Both the position numbers and the translations under genes were made by a program. The notes under the pieces are model-generated. The model was not told the DNA's origin. It searched no databases and saw only the letters and a program-made list of their open reading frames with translations. From CAVVAH01 sp963746175 (GTDB lineage Bacteria > Actinomycetota > Actinomycetes > JACCUZ01): a stretch of 64,000 nt of DNA. Where the stretch lies: positions 248,001 through 312,000 of the forward strand of contig CAVVAH010000008.1 of assembly GCA_963746175.1 (NCBI GenBank), in the 5' to 3' direction. Shown in pieces: positions 16,886 to 25,428 of the stretch (position 1 is its first letter; each line of letters opens with the position of its first letter).

Positions 16886-17200
16886 CTACTCGGGGAGCTC
16901 GACGGACAGCTCCTGGCGGGCCAGCTCCTCGACGTTGACGTCCTTGAACGTCAGCACCCGTACGTTCTTCACGAACCGCGCCGGCCGGTACATGTCCCAC
17001 ACCCACGCGTCGGACATCGTCACCTCGAAGTACACGTCGCCGCCGTCGGTGCTGCGCGGCGTCACCTCGACTGCGTTGGTCAGGTAGAACCGTCGCTCGG
17101 TCTCCACGACGTAGCCGAAGAGCCCCACCACGTCGCGGTACTCGCGGTAGAGCTGGAGCTCCATCTCGGTCTCGTACTTCTCCAGGTCCTCGGCGCTCAT
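16886..17200 (-). CDS. DUF2469 family protein
   Basis: 104 aa, start ATG overlapping the rnhB stop (ATGA). The sequence opens M-S-A-E-D-L-E-K-Y-E-T-E-M-E-L-x-L-Y-R-E-Y-R-D-V, the hallmark of this actinobacteria-specific family always found beside rnhB. It has no signal peptide or membrane span and is rich in aromatic and acidic residues. Function is unknown; coupling to RNase HII is the only clue. No promoter is visible between it and rnhB. Confidence 0.92.
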   Translation of the reverse strand: MSAEDLEKYETEMELQLYREYRDVVGLFGYVVETERRFYLTNAVEVTPRSTDGGDVYFEVTMSDAWVWDMYRPARFVKNVRVLTFKDVNVEELARQELSVELPE

Positions 17201-17973
17201 CCTGCGTAGACCTCCGTGTCGGCGGCGTCGACGACGTAGTCGACGGCGGTGACGTCCACGACCTCGTCGTCGCGCACCGGACCCTCCTCCAGCCGGGCGA
17301 CGGTGCGCGCCGGGACGCGCTCGTCGCCCGGGACCCGACGAGCCACGTTGACGTAGGAGAACCGGTGCTCGGCGCACGGACCGTGCGCGTCGAGGGCGGC
17401 GTCGTGCACCGGCGTGACGTAGCCCTTGTGCCCGAGGAAGTCGTAGTGGGGGAACTGCTCGTGCAGCCCCGCCATGATCCGGTCCCTGGTGACCTTCGCC
17501 AGCACGGACGCGGCGGCGATCGACGCGCTGACCCGGTCGCCCTTCCAGACCGCGAGACCCGGCGCCGGCAGCCCCCGCACGGGGAAGCCGTCGGTGAGGA
17601 CGTACGACGGCGCCACCGCGAGCTGCGCGAGCGCGCGCCGCATGCCCTCGACGTTGCACACGTGCAGGCCGATCCGGTCGACCTCCTGCGCCGGTACGAC
17701 GACCACGGACCACGCCGCGGCGCGACGGAGGACCTCGTCGTGCACCCGGTCGCGGGCGGCCGGGGTGAGCAGCTTGGAGTCGGCGAGGCCGGGCACCTGG
17801 CCGCGGCGGCCGGTGGGCAGCACGACGGCCGCCACGACGAGCGGCCCGGCGCAGGCGCCCCGGCCCGCCTCGTCGGCACCGGCGACCGGCGTCAGGCCGG
17901 CGCGCTCGAGCGCCTTCTCGTAGGCGTAGAGGCCGCCCTCCCGCCGTACGACGAACTTCCGCACCATCCCCAT
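17197..17973 (-). CDS. rnhB: Ribonuclease HII
   Basis: 258 aa, cleaving RNA in RNA/DNA hybrids and single ribonucleotides in DNA. The active-site G-A-D-E-A-G-R-G motif (Asp34, Glu35) comes after an N-terminal extension of about 30 residues common in actinobacteria. Further family blocks are D-S-K-L-L-T-P, the T-D-G-F-P-V strand, K-G-D-R-V-S-A-S-I-A-A-A-S-V-L-A-K-V-x-R-D and H-K-G-Y-x-T-P-x-H. Followed by the overlapping DUF2469 gene; lepB lies 36 bp upstream. Confidence 0.96.
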   Translation of the reverse strand: MGMVRKFVVRREGGLYAYEKALERAGLTPVAGADEAGRGACAGPLVVAAVVLPTGRRGQVPGLADSKLLTPAARDRVHDEVLRRAAAWSVVVVPAQEVDRIGLHVCNVEGMRRALAQLAVAPSYVLTDGFPVRGLPAPGLAVWKGDRVSASIAAASVLAKVTRDRIMAGLHEQFPHYDFLGHKGYVTPVHDAALDAHGPCAEHRFSYVNVARRVPGDERVPARTVARLEEGPVRDDEVVDVTAVDYVVDAADTEVYAG

Positions 17974-18009
17974 CGCGAGGACTCTACGACCGTGCCGGTG
18001 CCGGACCGG

Positions 18010-18834
18010 TCAGTGACCGGCTGCGGCGAGCCCGGGCTGGCTGAAGGTCGGCGGTCGGTGCAGCATCCGGGCGCGGTCCAGCGGCCAGACGATGGTGAAG
18101 GCACGGCCGATCACGTCGTCGACGGGCACGAAGCCCTTCCCGGGCTGCTGCCGGTGGGCGCGGCTGTCCTCGGAGACCGACCGGTGGTCGCCCATGACCC
18201 AGAGCTGGCCCTCAGGGACGACCACGGAGAACTTCTCGCCGGACGGCTCGTCGCCGGGGTAGACGTACGGCTCGTCCAGCGGCTGGCCGTTGACGGTGAT
18301 GTGCCCGGCGTCGTCGCAGCACGCGACCTTGTCGCCGCCGACGCCGATGACCCGCTTGATCAGGTCCTCCTCGCCGGCGGCCGGGGCGAGGCCGACGAAG
18401 ACCAGCCCGTCGCGGACGGCGTTGACCAGGCTGCCGTGCGTCGAGGCCTCGGCGCCGGCGAGCCAGCCGCCCGGGTCGCGGAACACGATGACGTCGCCGC
18501 GGTGGATCTCGTCCGGCTTGTCGGCGAGCTTGTTGACGAGCACCCGGTCGTTGACGAGCAGGGTGTTCTCCATCGACCCGGACGGGATGTAGAACGCCTG
18601 GACCAGGAACGTCTTGATGAGCACCGAGATCACCAGCGCGGTGATGACGATGCCGGGCAGCTCGCGCAGGAACGACTTGCGCTGCGGGGGGCGTCGGGTG
18701 CGCACCGGGGAGGCGGCGGCCCGGCTGCCGGTCCTGCTGCCCCGGCGTGAGGTACCGGTGCTGCTGGCGCTGCTGTCCGACCTGGACGCCGGTCGAGGGT
18801 CTGCGGCGTGGCGCGGACCGTCCTCGGTCGTCAT
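18010..18834 (-). CDS. lepB: Signal peptidase I, first of a tandem pair
   Basis: 274 aa membrane protease removing Sec/Tat signal peptides. A 55-residue Ser/Arg-rich cytoplasmic N-terminus precedes one membrane span (residues 60-80 or so). The catalytic Ser is Ser87 in P-S-G-S-M-E-N-T-L and the catalytic Lys lies in E-D-L-I-K-R-V-I-G-V-G-G-D. Box E (G-D-H-R-S-x-S-x-D-S-R) is also intact. A C-C pair sits in V-A-C-C-D-D. Its ATG overlaps the stop of the other lepB copy upstream (ATGA), so both are made from one message. Confidence 0.95.
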   Translation of the reverse strand: MTTEDGPRHAADPRPASRSDSSASSTGTSRRGSRTGSRAAASPVRTRRPPQRKSFLRELPGIVITALVISVLIKTFLVQAFYIPSGSMENTLLVNDRVLVNKLADKPDEIHRGDVIVFRDPGGWLAGAEASTHGSLVNAVRDGLVFVGLAPAAGEEDLIKRVIGVGGDKVACCDDAGHITVNGQPLDEPYVYPGDEPSGEKFSVVVPEGQLWVMGDHRSVSEDSRAHRQQPGKGFVPVDDVIGRAFTIVWPLDRARMLHRPPTFSQPGLAAAGH

Positions 18835-19517
18835 CGCGTCCGTCCTTCCGCCCCCGAGGTCCCCGCCGCGCCCGGAGATGCCGGGCGCGCCGGGGCGAAG
18901 CCTACGTCGGCACCTGCGCCGGCACCGAGCCGGTCCAGCGGCCAGACGACGACCAGCACCTTGCCGATGACCTTGTCGACAGACACGAATCCGCCCCCCG
19001 GGTCGCCGAGGTGTGCGCGCGAGTCGAGCGAGTCGGAGCGGTGGTCGCCCATCAGCCAGAGCTTCCCGGCGGGGACGGTCACGTCGAACCGCAGCTCCGA
19101 CGGCACGTCGCCGGGGTGCAGGTAGGCGGTCTCGTCCAACGGCCGGCCGTCGACCGTGATCCGGCCCTGGTCGTCGCAGCAGACCACGTGGTCGCCGGCC
19201 AGGCCGACGACCCGCTTCACGTAGTCGGTGGTCCGGCCGCCGTTGAGCGAGCCGAAGGCCTCGGTGCCGTCGAAGACGACGGCGTCGCCCCGTCGTACGT
19301 CGTGCAGGCGGTACGACAGCCGGTCGACGAGGATCCGGTCACCGGGGCGCAGAGTGTTCTCCATCGACCCCGAGGGGATGGAGAACGGCGCGACGAGGTA
19401 GGTACGGACCAGCCAGGTGGCCAGCACGGCGAGGACGACCAGCACGACGAGGTCGACCCAGGAGCGGGTCGACCAGCCGCGGCGGCGGTCCCGGTGCGAC
19501 GGTGCCGCGTCCTCCAC
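18831..19517 (-). CDS. lepB: Signal peptidase I, second of a tandem pair
   Basis: 228 aa, with a shorter N-terminus than its partner. One membrane span lies at residues 22-42, catalytic Ser51 in P-S-G-S-M-E-N-T-L, catalytic Lys in D-Y-V-K-R-V-V-G-L-A-G-D, and box E is G-D-H-R-S-D-S-L-D-S-R. The tail is Gly/Ala/Pro-rich. It too has a C-C-D-D segment. Both copies look catalytically competent. It lies between rplS and the other lepB. Tandem lepB genes at this locus are known in actinobacteria such as Streptomyces. Confidence 0.94.
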   Translation of the reverse strand: MEDAAPSHRDRRRGWSTRSWVDLVVLVVLAVLATWLVRTYLVAPFSIPSGSMENTLRPGDRILVDRLSYRLHDVRRGDAVVFDGTEAFGSLNGGRTTDYVKRVVGLAGDHVVCCDDQGRITVDGRPLDETAYLHPGDVPSELRFDVTVPAGKLWLMGDHRSDSLDSRAHLGDPGGGFVSVDKVIGKVLVVVWPLDRLGAGAGADVGFAPARPASPGAAGTSGAEGRTR

Positions 19518-19558
19518 GCCAGGTGGCGGAGCAGGCGCGACGGCGTCGGGGACAGCGG

Positions 19559-19918
19559 TCAGCGGGCGACGGGGGTGTCGCGGCGCTCCTTGATCTTCGC
19601 GGCCTTGCCGCGCAGCTCGCGCAGGTAGTAGAGCTTCGCGCGGCGGACGTCACCACGGGTGACGACCTCGATCTTGTCGATCACCGGGGTGTGCACCGGG
19701 AAGGTGCGCTCGACTCCGACGCCGAAGCTGACCTTGCGGACCGTGAAGGTCTCGCGAACGCCCGAGCCCTGGCGGCGGATGACGACGCCCTGGAAGACCT
19801 GGATGCGAGAGCGAGTGCCCTCGATGACCTTGACGTGGACCTTGAGGGTGTCGCCGGGGCGGAACTCGGGGATGTCCGAGCGCTTGCCTGCGGCGTCGAG
19901 GGCGTCCAGCGTCTGCAT
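19559..19918 (-). CDS. rplS: 50S ribosomal protein L19
   Basis: 119 aa from the ATG at 19918 (MQTLDALDAAGKRSD); an upstream in-frame start at 19951 adds a non-conserved stretch. The core F-R-P-G-D-T-L-K-V-H-V-K-V-I-E-G and the R-Q-G-S-G-V-R-E-T-F-T-V-R-K block are intact. L19 sits at the 30S/50S interface. It follows trmD after 120 bp, so it may have its own promoter or be read through from the rpsP cluster. Confidence 0.96.
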   Translation of the reverse strand: MQTLDALDAAGKRSDIPEFRPGDTLKVHVKVIEGTRSRIQVFQGVVIRRQGSGVRETFTVRKVSFGVGVERTFPVHTPVIDKIEVVTRGDVRRAKLYYLRELRGKAAKIKERRDTPVAR

Positions 19919-20038
19919 CGGGTTCTCTTCTCTCGCGGTGCCACAGGTCACCCACGGTGGGTGGGGTGCAGTTGTGGTCGGTCCTGTCGTGGAGCAGCGC
20001 CCTCCCTGTGGCGGGGGCGCTCGCGGCGGACCGGCGTG

Positions 20039-20833
20039 TCAGTCTGCCACAGGGCCGTCGGTGCGGGCCAATCGTCCGTCGGCGCCGGACTGCCAGCCCA
20101 GGGCGGCCAGTGTCGCCAGGTCCGCGCGGTCCAGAGCGGCGGCGTCGAGCGCTGTGAGCAGGTCCGGCCGGCGGGCCGCCGTCCGCCGCAGCGACTCGTC
20201 GCGCCGCCAGCGGGCGATCCGCGCGTGGTCGCCGGAGAGCAGCACCGCCGGCACCTCGTGACCCCGCCAGGTGGCCGGCTTGGTGTAGCCCGGCGCCTCG
20301 AGCAGGCCCCCGGCGTGCGACTCGTCGACGAGGGAGTCGGCGTTGCCGATCACGCCCGGCAGGAGGCGGGCCACGGCCTCGACGATCGCCAGCACCGCGA
20401 CCTCGCCGCCGTTGAGCACGTAGTCGCCGAGGCTGACCTCGGTCACGCGGGCCCGTCGCCCGACCTCGTCCAGGACGCGCTGGTCGACACCCTCGTAGCG
20501 CCCGCAGGCGAAGACCAGTCGCTGCTCGGTGGCCAGCTCGTGCGCGAGCGCCTGGGTGAACGGCACGCCACCCGGCGTCGGGACCACCACGCGGGCGTCC
20601 GGGGCGTCCCCGAGCACGGCGTCGAGGGCGTCGCCCCACGGCTCGGGGCGCATGAGCATGCCCGGTCCACCGCCGTACGGCGTGTCGTCGACGGTGCGGT
20701 GCCGGTCGGACGTCCAGTCGCGCAGGTCGTGGACGCGCAGGTCCAGCCGGCCGTCGTCGACGGCCCGCCCGATCAGCGACAGCCGCAGCGGTGCGAGGTA
20801 CTCGGGGAAGATCGTGACGACGTCGACGCGCAC
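20039..20833 (-). CDS. trmD: tRNA (guanine37-N1)-methyltransferase TrmD
   Basis: 264 aa SPOUT-fold enzyme methylating G37 of tRNAs with G36, preventing +1 frameshifting. The knot region carries the family signature C-G-R-Y-E-G-V-D-Q-R and S-L-G-D-Y-V-L-N-G-G-E-V-A-V, with D-D-x-P-Y-G-G-G-P-G-M in the N-terminal half and a conserved C-terminal H-A-x-I-A-x-W-R-R. Six bases separate it from rimM. The order rpsP-khpA-rimM-trmD-rplS is standard. Confidence 0.97.
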   Translation of the reverse strand: MRVDVVTIFPEYLAPLRLSLIGRAVDDGRLDLRVHDLRDWTSDRHRTVDDTPYGGGPGMLMRPEPWGDALDAVLGDAPDARVVVPTPGGVPFTQALAHELATEQRLVFACGRYEGVDQRVLDEVGRRARVTEVSLGDYVLNGGEVAVLAIVEAVARLLPGVIGNADSLVDESHAGGLLEAPGYTKPATWRGHEVPAVLLSGDHARIARWRRDESLRRTAARRPDLLTALDAAALDRADLATLAALGWQSGADGRLARTDGPVAD

Positions 20834-20839
20834 GTCAGG

Positions 20840-21394
20840 TCACTCGGCCGGCTGGTCGTCGACGACGCCGTCGAGGTCCTGGTCGAGCTCGGAGAGCAGG
20901 CCCGGGGGCGGGTCGAGGAGGATCACACCGCCGTCGAGGTCGACGGTCGGGACCATCACCGCGACGAAGGGCACCAGCACCTCGGTGCCGTCCGGTCGGC
21001 GTACCGCCAGCACGTCCTGGCCGGGCAGGTGGAGCACCTCGGCCAGCTCGCCGACCTCCTCGCCCGCGACGGTGCGCACGGCGAGGCCGACCAGCTGGGA
21101 GTCGAGGAACTCGTCGGGGTCGTCGAGCCGCTGGGACGGATCGACGTCGGCCAGCAGCAAGACGTTGCGCAGCCCCTCGGCGGCGCCGCGGTCGGCGTAC
21201 CCCTCGAAGGTGAGCAGCAGGCGGCCGGAGTGCACCCGGCCGTCGGTGATGGTGAGGGGGCCGGCGGACGCCGGGTCGGTGCGCACCGTCGAACCGGGGG
21301 CGAGCCTGCCCTCCGGGTCGTCGGTGCGCACCTCCACCGACACCTCGCCGTGGATGCCGTGCGGACGGCCGATCCGCGCGACGACAACCTCCAT
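20840..21394 (-). CDS. rimM: 16S rRNA processing protein RimM
   Basis: 184 aa assembly factor for the 30S head that binds S19. An N-terminal RimM barrel (V-V-A-R-I-G-R-P-H-G-I-H-G-E-V) and a C-terminal PRC-barrel (V-L-V-P-F-V-A-V-M-V-P-T-V-D-L) are both present, followed by a short acidic tail (D-L-D-G-V-V-D-D). It lies 36 bp after the KH protein and 6 bp before trmD. Confidence 0.95.
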   Translation of the reverse strand: MEVVVARIGRPHGIHGEVSVEVRTDDPEGRLAPGSTVRTDPASAGPLTITDGRVHSGRLLLTFEGYADRGAAEGLRNVLLLADVDPSQRLDDPDEFLDSQLVGLAVRTVAGEEVGELAEVLHLPGQDVLAVRRPDGTEVLVPFVAVMVPTVDLDGGVILLDPPPGLLSELDQDLDGVVDDQPAE

Positions 21395-21430
21395 CAGCCC
21401 TCCACCGCCTGACCGACCGGAGGTCGGCTG

Positions 21431-21670
21431 CTAGCGCTCGTCGACGTCGAGGAAGTCGACGCGGACGTTCGTGCCGTTGCCCAGCGCGCCGATCACGGTG
21501 CGCAGAGCCTTGGCGGTCCGACCGCCGCGGCCGATGACCTTGCCCAGGTCCTCCGCGTTCACCCGCACCTCGAGGGTGCGACCGCGCCGGTTGTTGCGGT
21601 CGCGGACGGAGACGTCGTCGGGGTGGTCGACGATGCCGCGGACCAGGTGCTCGAGGGCTTCCTCGAGCAC
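21431..21670 (-). CDS. khpA: KH-domain RNA-binding protein KhpA
   Basis: 79 aa, a single KH domain with the G-R-G-G loop (V-I-G-R-G-G-R-T-A-K-A-L-R-T-V-I) that binds RNA. Proteins of this family, long annotated as YlqC, partner with KhpB in several Gram-positives. It starts with M-L-E-E-A-L-E-H-L-V-R-G-I-V-D-H-P. Three bases after the rpsP stop, so expression is tied to S16. Confidence 0.95.
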   Translation of the reverse strand: MLEEALEHLVRGIVDHPDDVSVRDRNNRRGRTLEVRVNAEDLGKVIGRGGRTAKALRTVIGALGNGTNVRVDFLDVDER

Positions 21671-21673
21671 GAC

Positions 21674-22282
21674 CTACGCCTCGTCCTTGACGGACTCGTC
21701 GGGCGCAGCCTCGGCGGCGGGCGCCTCGGTCGCCTCGGCGGCCTCGGCCGTCTCGGGCGCGGCGGTGGCGTCCTCGGTCTTCGGCTCCTCGACGACGGTG
21801 GCCTCGGCGGCGGGCGCCTCGGTCTCAGTCGCAGCCGCGTCGGTCGCAGCCGCCTCGGCGGGGGCTGCGTCGGCGGGCGCGGCGACGGCCTTCTTGGCGG
21901 CCCGCTTCTTCGGCGTGGTCGCGCCGTCCTTGGGCTCGCCGGCAGAGTCCTTCGCGGCCGCCTCGAACACCGACTTCTTGTCGGCCTTCGGCTCGGCGAC
22001 GCGCAGGGTGCCCTCCTGGCCCGGCAGGCCCTTGAACTTCTGCCAGTCGCCGGTGACCTTGAGGATGGCGGCCACGGGCTCGGTCGGCTGCGCGCCGACG
22101 GAGAGCCAGTACTGCGCGCGCTCCGAGTCGACCTCGATGAGCGAGGGCTCGCGGGTGGGATGGTACTTCCCGATCGTCTCGATGGCCCGACCGTCACGCT
22201 TGGTGCGCGAGTCGGCGACGACGATGCGGTAGTACGGCGCACGGATCTTGCCCATGCGCATCAGCTTGATCTTGACAGCCAC
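21674..22282 (-). CDS. rpsP: 30S ribosomal protein S16 with long Ala/Glu tail
   Basis: 202 aa. The first 80 or so residues are normal S16 (M-A-V-K-I-K-L-M-R-M-G-K-I-R-A-P-Y-Y-R-I-V-V-A-D). From about residue 105 the chain turns into an Ala/Glu/Thr/Pro low-complexity acidic tail after a basic K-K-R-A-A-K-K-A patch. The protein is over twice the length of E. coli S16. Actinobacterial S16 often carries such tails. Composition closely resembles the S2 tail in this window. First gene of the trmD cluster. Confidence 0.95.
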   Translation of the reverse strand: MAVKIKLMRMGKIRAPYYRIVVADSRTKRDGRAIETIGKYHPTREPSLIEVDSERAQYWLSVGAQPTEPVAAILKVTGDWQKFKGLPGQEGTLRVAEPKADKKSVFEAAAKDSAGEPKDGATTPKKRAAKKAVAAPADAAPAEAAATDAAATETEAPAAEATVVEEPKTEDATAAPETAEAAEATEAPAAEAAPDESVKDEA

Positions 22283-22450
22283 GGTGGAGGAAGCTCCTGC
22301 TTCTGCGAGCGGGGTGGCGGTACGGGCCGCGTGGGGTGCGGACGTTCCCGGCCGGGGGACGCGGCGCGCGCCGGGATGAGAGGGCCCGTCGTACGCCGAG
22401 TACAGCGGGTCATCATGCCAGACCGGCCGCCACCTGCCGAAATCCGGCGG

Positions 22451-23551
22451 TCAGGCGACCACCCGGCCGCGGAGCACGACGGCCCGCGGATGCGCGAGGA
22501 CCCCGAGGTCGGCGCGCGGGTCGGCGTCGTACACGACGAGGTCCGCGGACTCCCCCGGCGTGAGGCCGGGCGCCCGGAGCCAGTCCCGCGCCGCCCAGGA
22601 GGCGCCGGCGAGCGCGACCTCGGCCGGCAGCCCGATCTGCTGGTGCAGGGCGAGCACCTCGCGGGCGACCAGGCCGTGCGGCAGGACTCCCCCGGCGTCG
22701 GTGCCGCAGTAGATCGCGACGCCCGCCTCGTGCGCCGCTCGCAGCGTCGCGTCCGCCCGGCCGTGCAGGGCCCGCATGTGCGCGGCGTACGCCGGGAACT
22801 TCGCGCCGGCCTGCTCGGCGTACGCCGGGAAGTTGTCGATCTGCACCCGGGTCGGCACCAGCGCGGTGCCCTGCCGGGCCATCGCGTCGACCACCTCCGG
22901 CGTCACGCCGGTGCCGTGCTCGATGCAGTCGATGCCTGCGGCGACCAGGTCGGCGACCGACTGCTCGCCGAAGCAGTGCGCGGTCACCCGGACGCCGAGC
23001 TCGTGCGCCCGCGCGATCGCGGCCGCCGCGACGTCCGCCGGCCAGCAGGGCGTGAGGTCGCCGGCGTCGCGGTCGATCCAGTCGCCGACCAGCTTGACCC
23101 AGCCGTCGCCGCGCGCGGCCTGGGTCTCGACCTCGACCACGAGGTCGCCGGGCTCGATCTCGGCGCCGTAGTTGCGGATGTAGCGCTTGCTCCGTGCGAT
23201 GTGCCGGCCGGCCCTGATGACCCGTGGCAGGTCGTCGCGGTCGTCCATCCAGTGCGTGTCCACGGGCACGCCTGCGTCGCGAAGCAGCAGTGCCCCGGCG
23301 TCGCGGTCGGCGAGCGCCTGCTCCTCCGTGGTCGTCTCGTCGACGCCCCCCTGCTCGTCCAGCCCGACGTGGCAGTGCGCGTCGACCAGGCCCGGCACCA
23401 GCCAGCCGTCGGCCGTGACGGTCTGCGCGCCGGGCACCTCGTCGTCGCGCAGCAGACCGCGGTCGTCGACCCACAGGTCGCGCCGTTCGCCGTCCGGCAG
23501 CACGACGCCCCGCAGGTGCAGCGGTGTCACGGTCCCGCGCTCAGCAGCCAT
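22451..23551 (-). CDS. Metal-dependent amidohydrolase (imidazolonepropionase-like)
   Basis: 366 aa from the ATG at 23551; the open frame upstream (to 23710) runs through a repeat and is not coding. The metal-binding set of the amidohydrolase superfamily is complete: H-C-H (D-A-H-C-H-V-G-L), a bridging Lys in W-V-K-L-V-G-D, H in T-A-H-C-F-G-E, H in E-H-G-T-G and catalytic Asp in C-G-T-D-A-G-G. No signal peptide is seen, so it is cytoplasmic. Substrate unknown; relatives hydrolyse cyclic amides or dipeptides. Monocistronic, between the rpsP cluster and ffh, preceded by the triple motif at 23579-23667. Confidence 0.88.
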   Translation of the reverse strand: MAAERGTVTPLHLRGVVLPDGERRDLWVDDRGLLRDDEVPGAQTVTADGWLVPGLVDAHCHVGLDEQGGVDETTTEEQALADRDAGALLLRDAGVPVDTHWMDDRDDLPRVIRAGRHIARSKRYIRNYGAEIEPGDLVVEVETQAARGDGWVKLVGDWIDRDAGDLTPCWPADVAAAAIARAHELGVRVTAHCFGEQSVADLVAAGIDCIEHGTGVTPEVVDAMARQGTALVPTRVQIDNFPAYAEQAGAKFPAYAAHMRALHGRADATLRAAHEAGVAIYCGTDAGGVLPHGLVAREVLALHQQIGLPAEVALAGASWAARDWLRAPGLTPGESADLVVYDADPRADLGVLAHPRAVVLRGRVVA

Positions 23552-23578
23552 GCCCGCCACCCTGCCACCCGGGAGTTC

Positions 23579-23667
23579 CGGTGATCCACACCGGATCGGT
23601 GCGTCGACTCTCATGATCCACACCGGATGTGTGCGGAAAATCCACACGGATCCGGTGTGGATCACCG
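23579..23667. promoter_or_regulatory. Triple TGATCCACACCGGAT motif upstream of the amidohydrolase gene
   Basis: A perfect 19-bp inverted repeat (CGGTGATCCACACCGGATC, 23579-23597, against 23649-23667) flanks a direct third copy of the 15-bp heart TGATCCACACCGGAT at 23614-23628. The motif itself has partial dyad symmetry (ATCC...GGAT). It lies 28-116 bp upstream of the amidohydrolase start and 47-135 bp beyond the ffh stop, so it could be an operator array for a dedicated regulator or a processing/termination structure for ffh. No regulator gene is adjacent. Confidence 0.55.
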
Positions 23668-23713
23668 TGCGTTTCATGATCCGGCAACCTGGCGCGGGCC
23701 GACCGCGCATGCG

Positions 23714-25258
23714 TCAGTTCTTGCTGGGCGGGAGGAGGCCCTTGAGCGCCTCGGGCAGCTCGAAGTCCTCGGGCAGGTCGGGCAGCCCGGGGACGACCTC
23801 GCCGTTGGCCCGGGCCTCGGCCTGACGCTGCTCCAGCGCGCGCTTGGCCGGGTTGCCGGACCGGCCCCCCTTGGCCTTCTTCGGCGCGGCCTGCTTGCCC
23901 TTCGCCTTCTTGCCGCGCCCCATGCCGGGGATCCCCGGCATCCCGGGCATGCCGCCACCGGCGGCGAGCTGGCGCATCATCTTCTGCGCCTCGGTGAACC
24001 GCTCGACCAGGCCGTTGACGTCGGAGACCTCGCGGCCGGAGCCGCGGGCGATGCGCTGCCGGCGCGAGGCATTGAGGATCTTGTGGTTGCGGCGCTCCTC
24101 CGGCGTCATCGACTTGATGATCGCGGTGGTGCGGTCGATCTCGCGCTCGTCGAGGTTCTCGATCTGCTCGCGCATCGCGCCCATGCCGGGGAGCATCCCG
24201 AGCAGCTTGGACATCGAGCCCATCTTCCGGACGCTCTCCATCTGCGCCAGGAAGTCCTCGAAGGTGAAGTCGTCGCCGCGGCCGAACTTGGCCGCCATCT
24301 CCTCGGCCTGGCCCTTGTCGAACGCCTTCTCGGCCTGCTCGATCAGGGTGAGGACGTCGCCCATGCCGAGGATGCGCTGGGCCATCCGGTCGGGGTGGAA
24401 GGTGTCGAAGTCGTCGAGCTTCTCGCCGTTCGAGGCGAACATCACCTGCCGGCCGGTGATCTTGGCGACCGACAGCGCGGCTCCACCGCGGGCGTCGCCG
24501 TCGAGCTTGGTGAGCACGACGCCGTCGAAGCCGACGCCGTCGAGGAACGCCTGCGCGGTGACGACCGCGTCCTGGCCGATCATCGCGTCGACGACGAACA
24601 GCGTCTCGTCGGGGCTGACCGCGTCGCGGATGTCGGCGGCCTGCTGCATCAGCTCGGCGTCGACGCCGAGCCGGCCGGCGGTGTCGACGATGACGACGTC
24701 GTACTGCTTCTGCTTCGCGTGCTCGATCGCCAGCCGCGACACCGCGACGGGGTCGCCGACGCCGTTGCCCGGCTCGGGCGCGAACACCGGCACGCCGGCG
24801 CGCTCGCCCACGACCTGCAGCTGGGTGACGGCGTTCGGCCGCTGGAGGTCGGCGGCGACGAGGACCGGCTGGTGCCCCTGGCCCTTCAGCCAGTACGCCA
24901 GCTTGCCGGCCAGCGTCGTCTTGCCGGAGCCCTGCAGGCCGGCCAGCATGATGACGCTCGGCGGGTTCTTCGCGAACCGCAGCCGGCGGGTCTCGCCGCC
25001 GAGGATCGCGACGAGCTCCTCGTCGACGATCTTGACGATCTGCTGGGCGGGGTTCAGCGCCTGGCTGACCTCGGCACCGCGGGCCCGCTCGCGCACCGCC
25101 GCGATGAAGTCCTTGACCACCGGCAGCGCGACGTCGGCCTCGAGCAGCGCGACCCGGATCTCGCGGGTGGTCGCGTCGATGTCGGCGTCGGTCAGCCGGC
25201 CCTTGCCGCGCAGGGTCTTGAACGTGGCGGCGAGGCGGTCGGAGAGGGTGGCGAACAC
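23714..25258 (-). CDS. ffh: Signal recognition particle protein Ffh
   Basis: 514 aa GTPase targeting nascent membrane proteins to the translocon with 4.5S RNA and FtsY. Domains: N (1-95), G with P-loop G-L-Q-G-S-G-K-T-T-L at residues 107-116, V-D-T-A-G-R and T-K-L-D-G-D-A-R-G-G, then the Met-rich M domain with a G-M-P-G-M-P-G-I-P-G-M linker and a basic tail. A TAGGCT hexamer about 75 bp upstream (minus strand, 25331-25336) could be its -10 box; no good -35 box is seen. No SRP RNA gene was recognised nearby. Confidence 0.97.
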   Translation of the reverse strand: MFATLSDRLAATFKTLRGKGRLTDADIDATTREIRVALLEADVALPVVKDFIAAVRERARGAEVSQALNPAQQIVKIVDEELVAILGGETRRLRFAKNPPSVIMLAGLQGSGKTTLAGKLAYWLKGQGHQPVLVAADLQRPNAVTQLQVVGERAGVPVFAPEPGNGVGDPVAVSRLAIEHAKQKQYDVVIVDTAGRLGVDAELMQQAADIRDAVSPDETLFVVDAMIGQDAVVTAQAFLDGVGFDGVVLTKLDGDARGGAALSVAKITGRQVMFASNGEKLDDFDTFHPDRMAQRILGMGDVLTLIEQAEKAFDKGQAEEMAAKFGRGDDFTFEDFLAQMESVRKMGSMSKLLGMLPGMGAMREQIENLDEREIDRTTAIIKSMTPEERRNHKILNASRRQRIARGSGREVSDVNGLVERFTEAQKMMRQLAAGGGMPGMPGIPGMGRGKKAKGKQAAPKKAKGGRSGNPAKRALEQRQAEARANGEVVPGLPDLPEDFELPEALKGLLPPSKN

Positions 25259-25428
25259 GCGAGTCCTTCGGGCGTACGGCGAGTGGTCGGGCTGGCACCG
25301 GGTGGGTCGGGCCCGGTCGAGCAGGTACCCAGCCTAGACGCCGGCACCCGCGGCACCGGCCGTGCAACCCTGCGCAGCGATGCTCCGTAGTGAGAGGTAG
25401 AGGAGCAACCGACACCGGAGGGGCGCGG

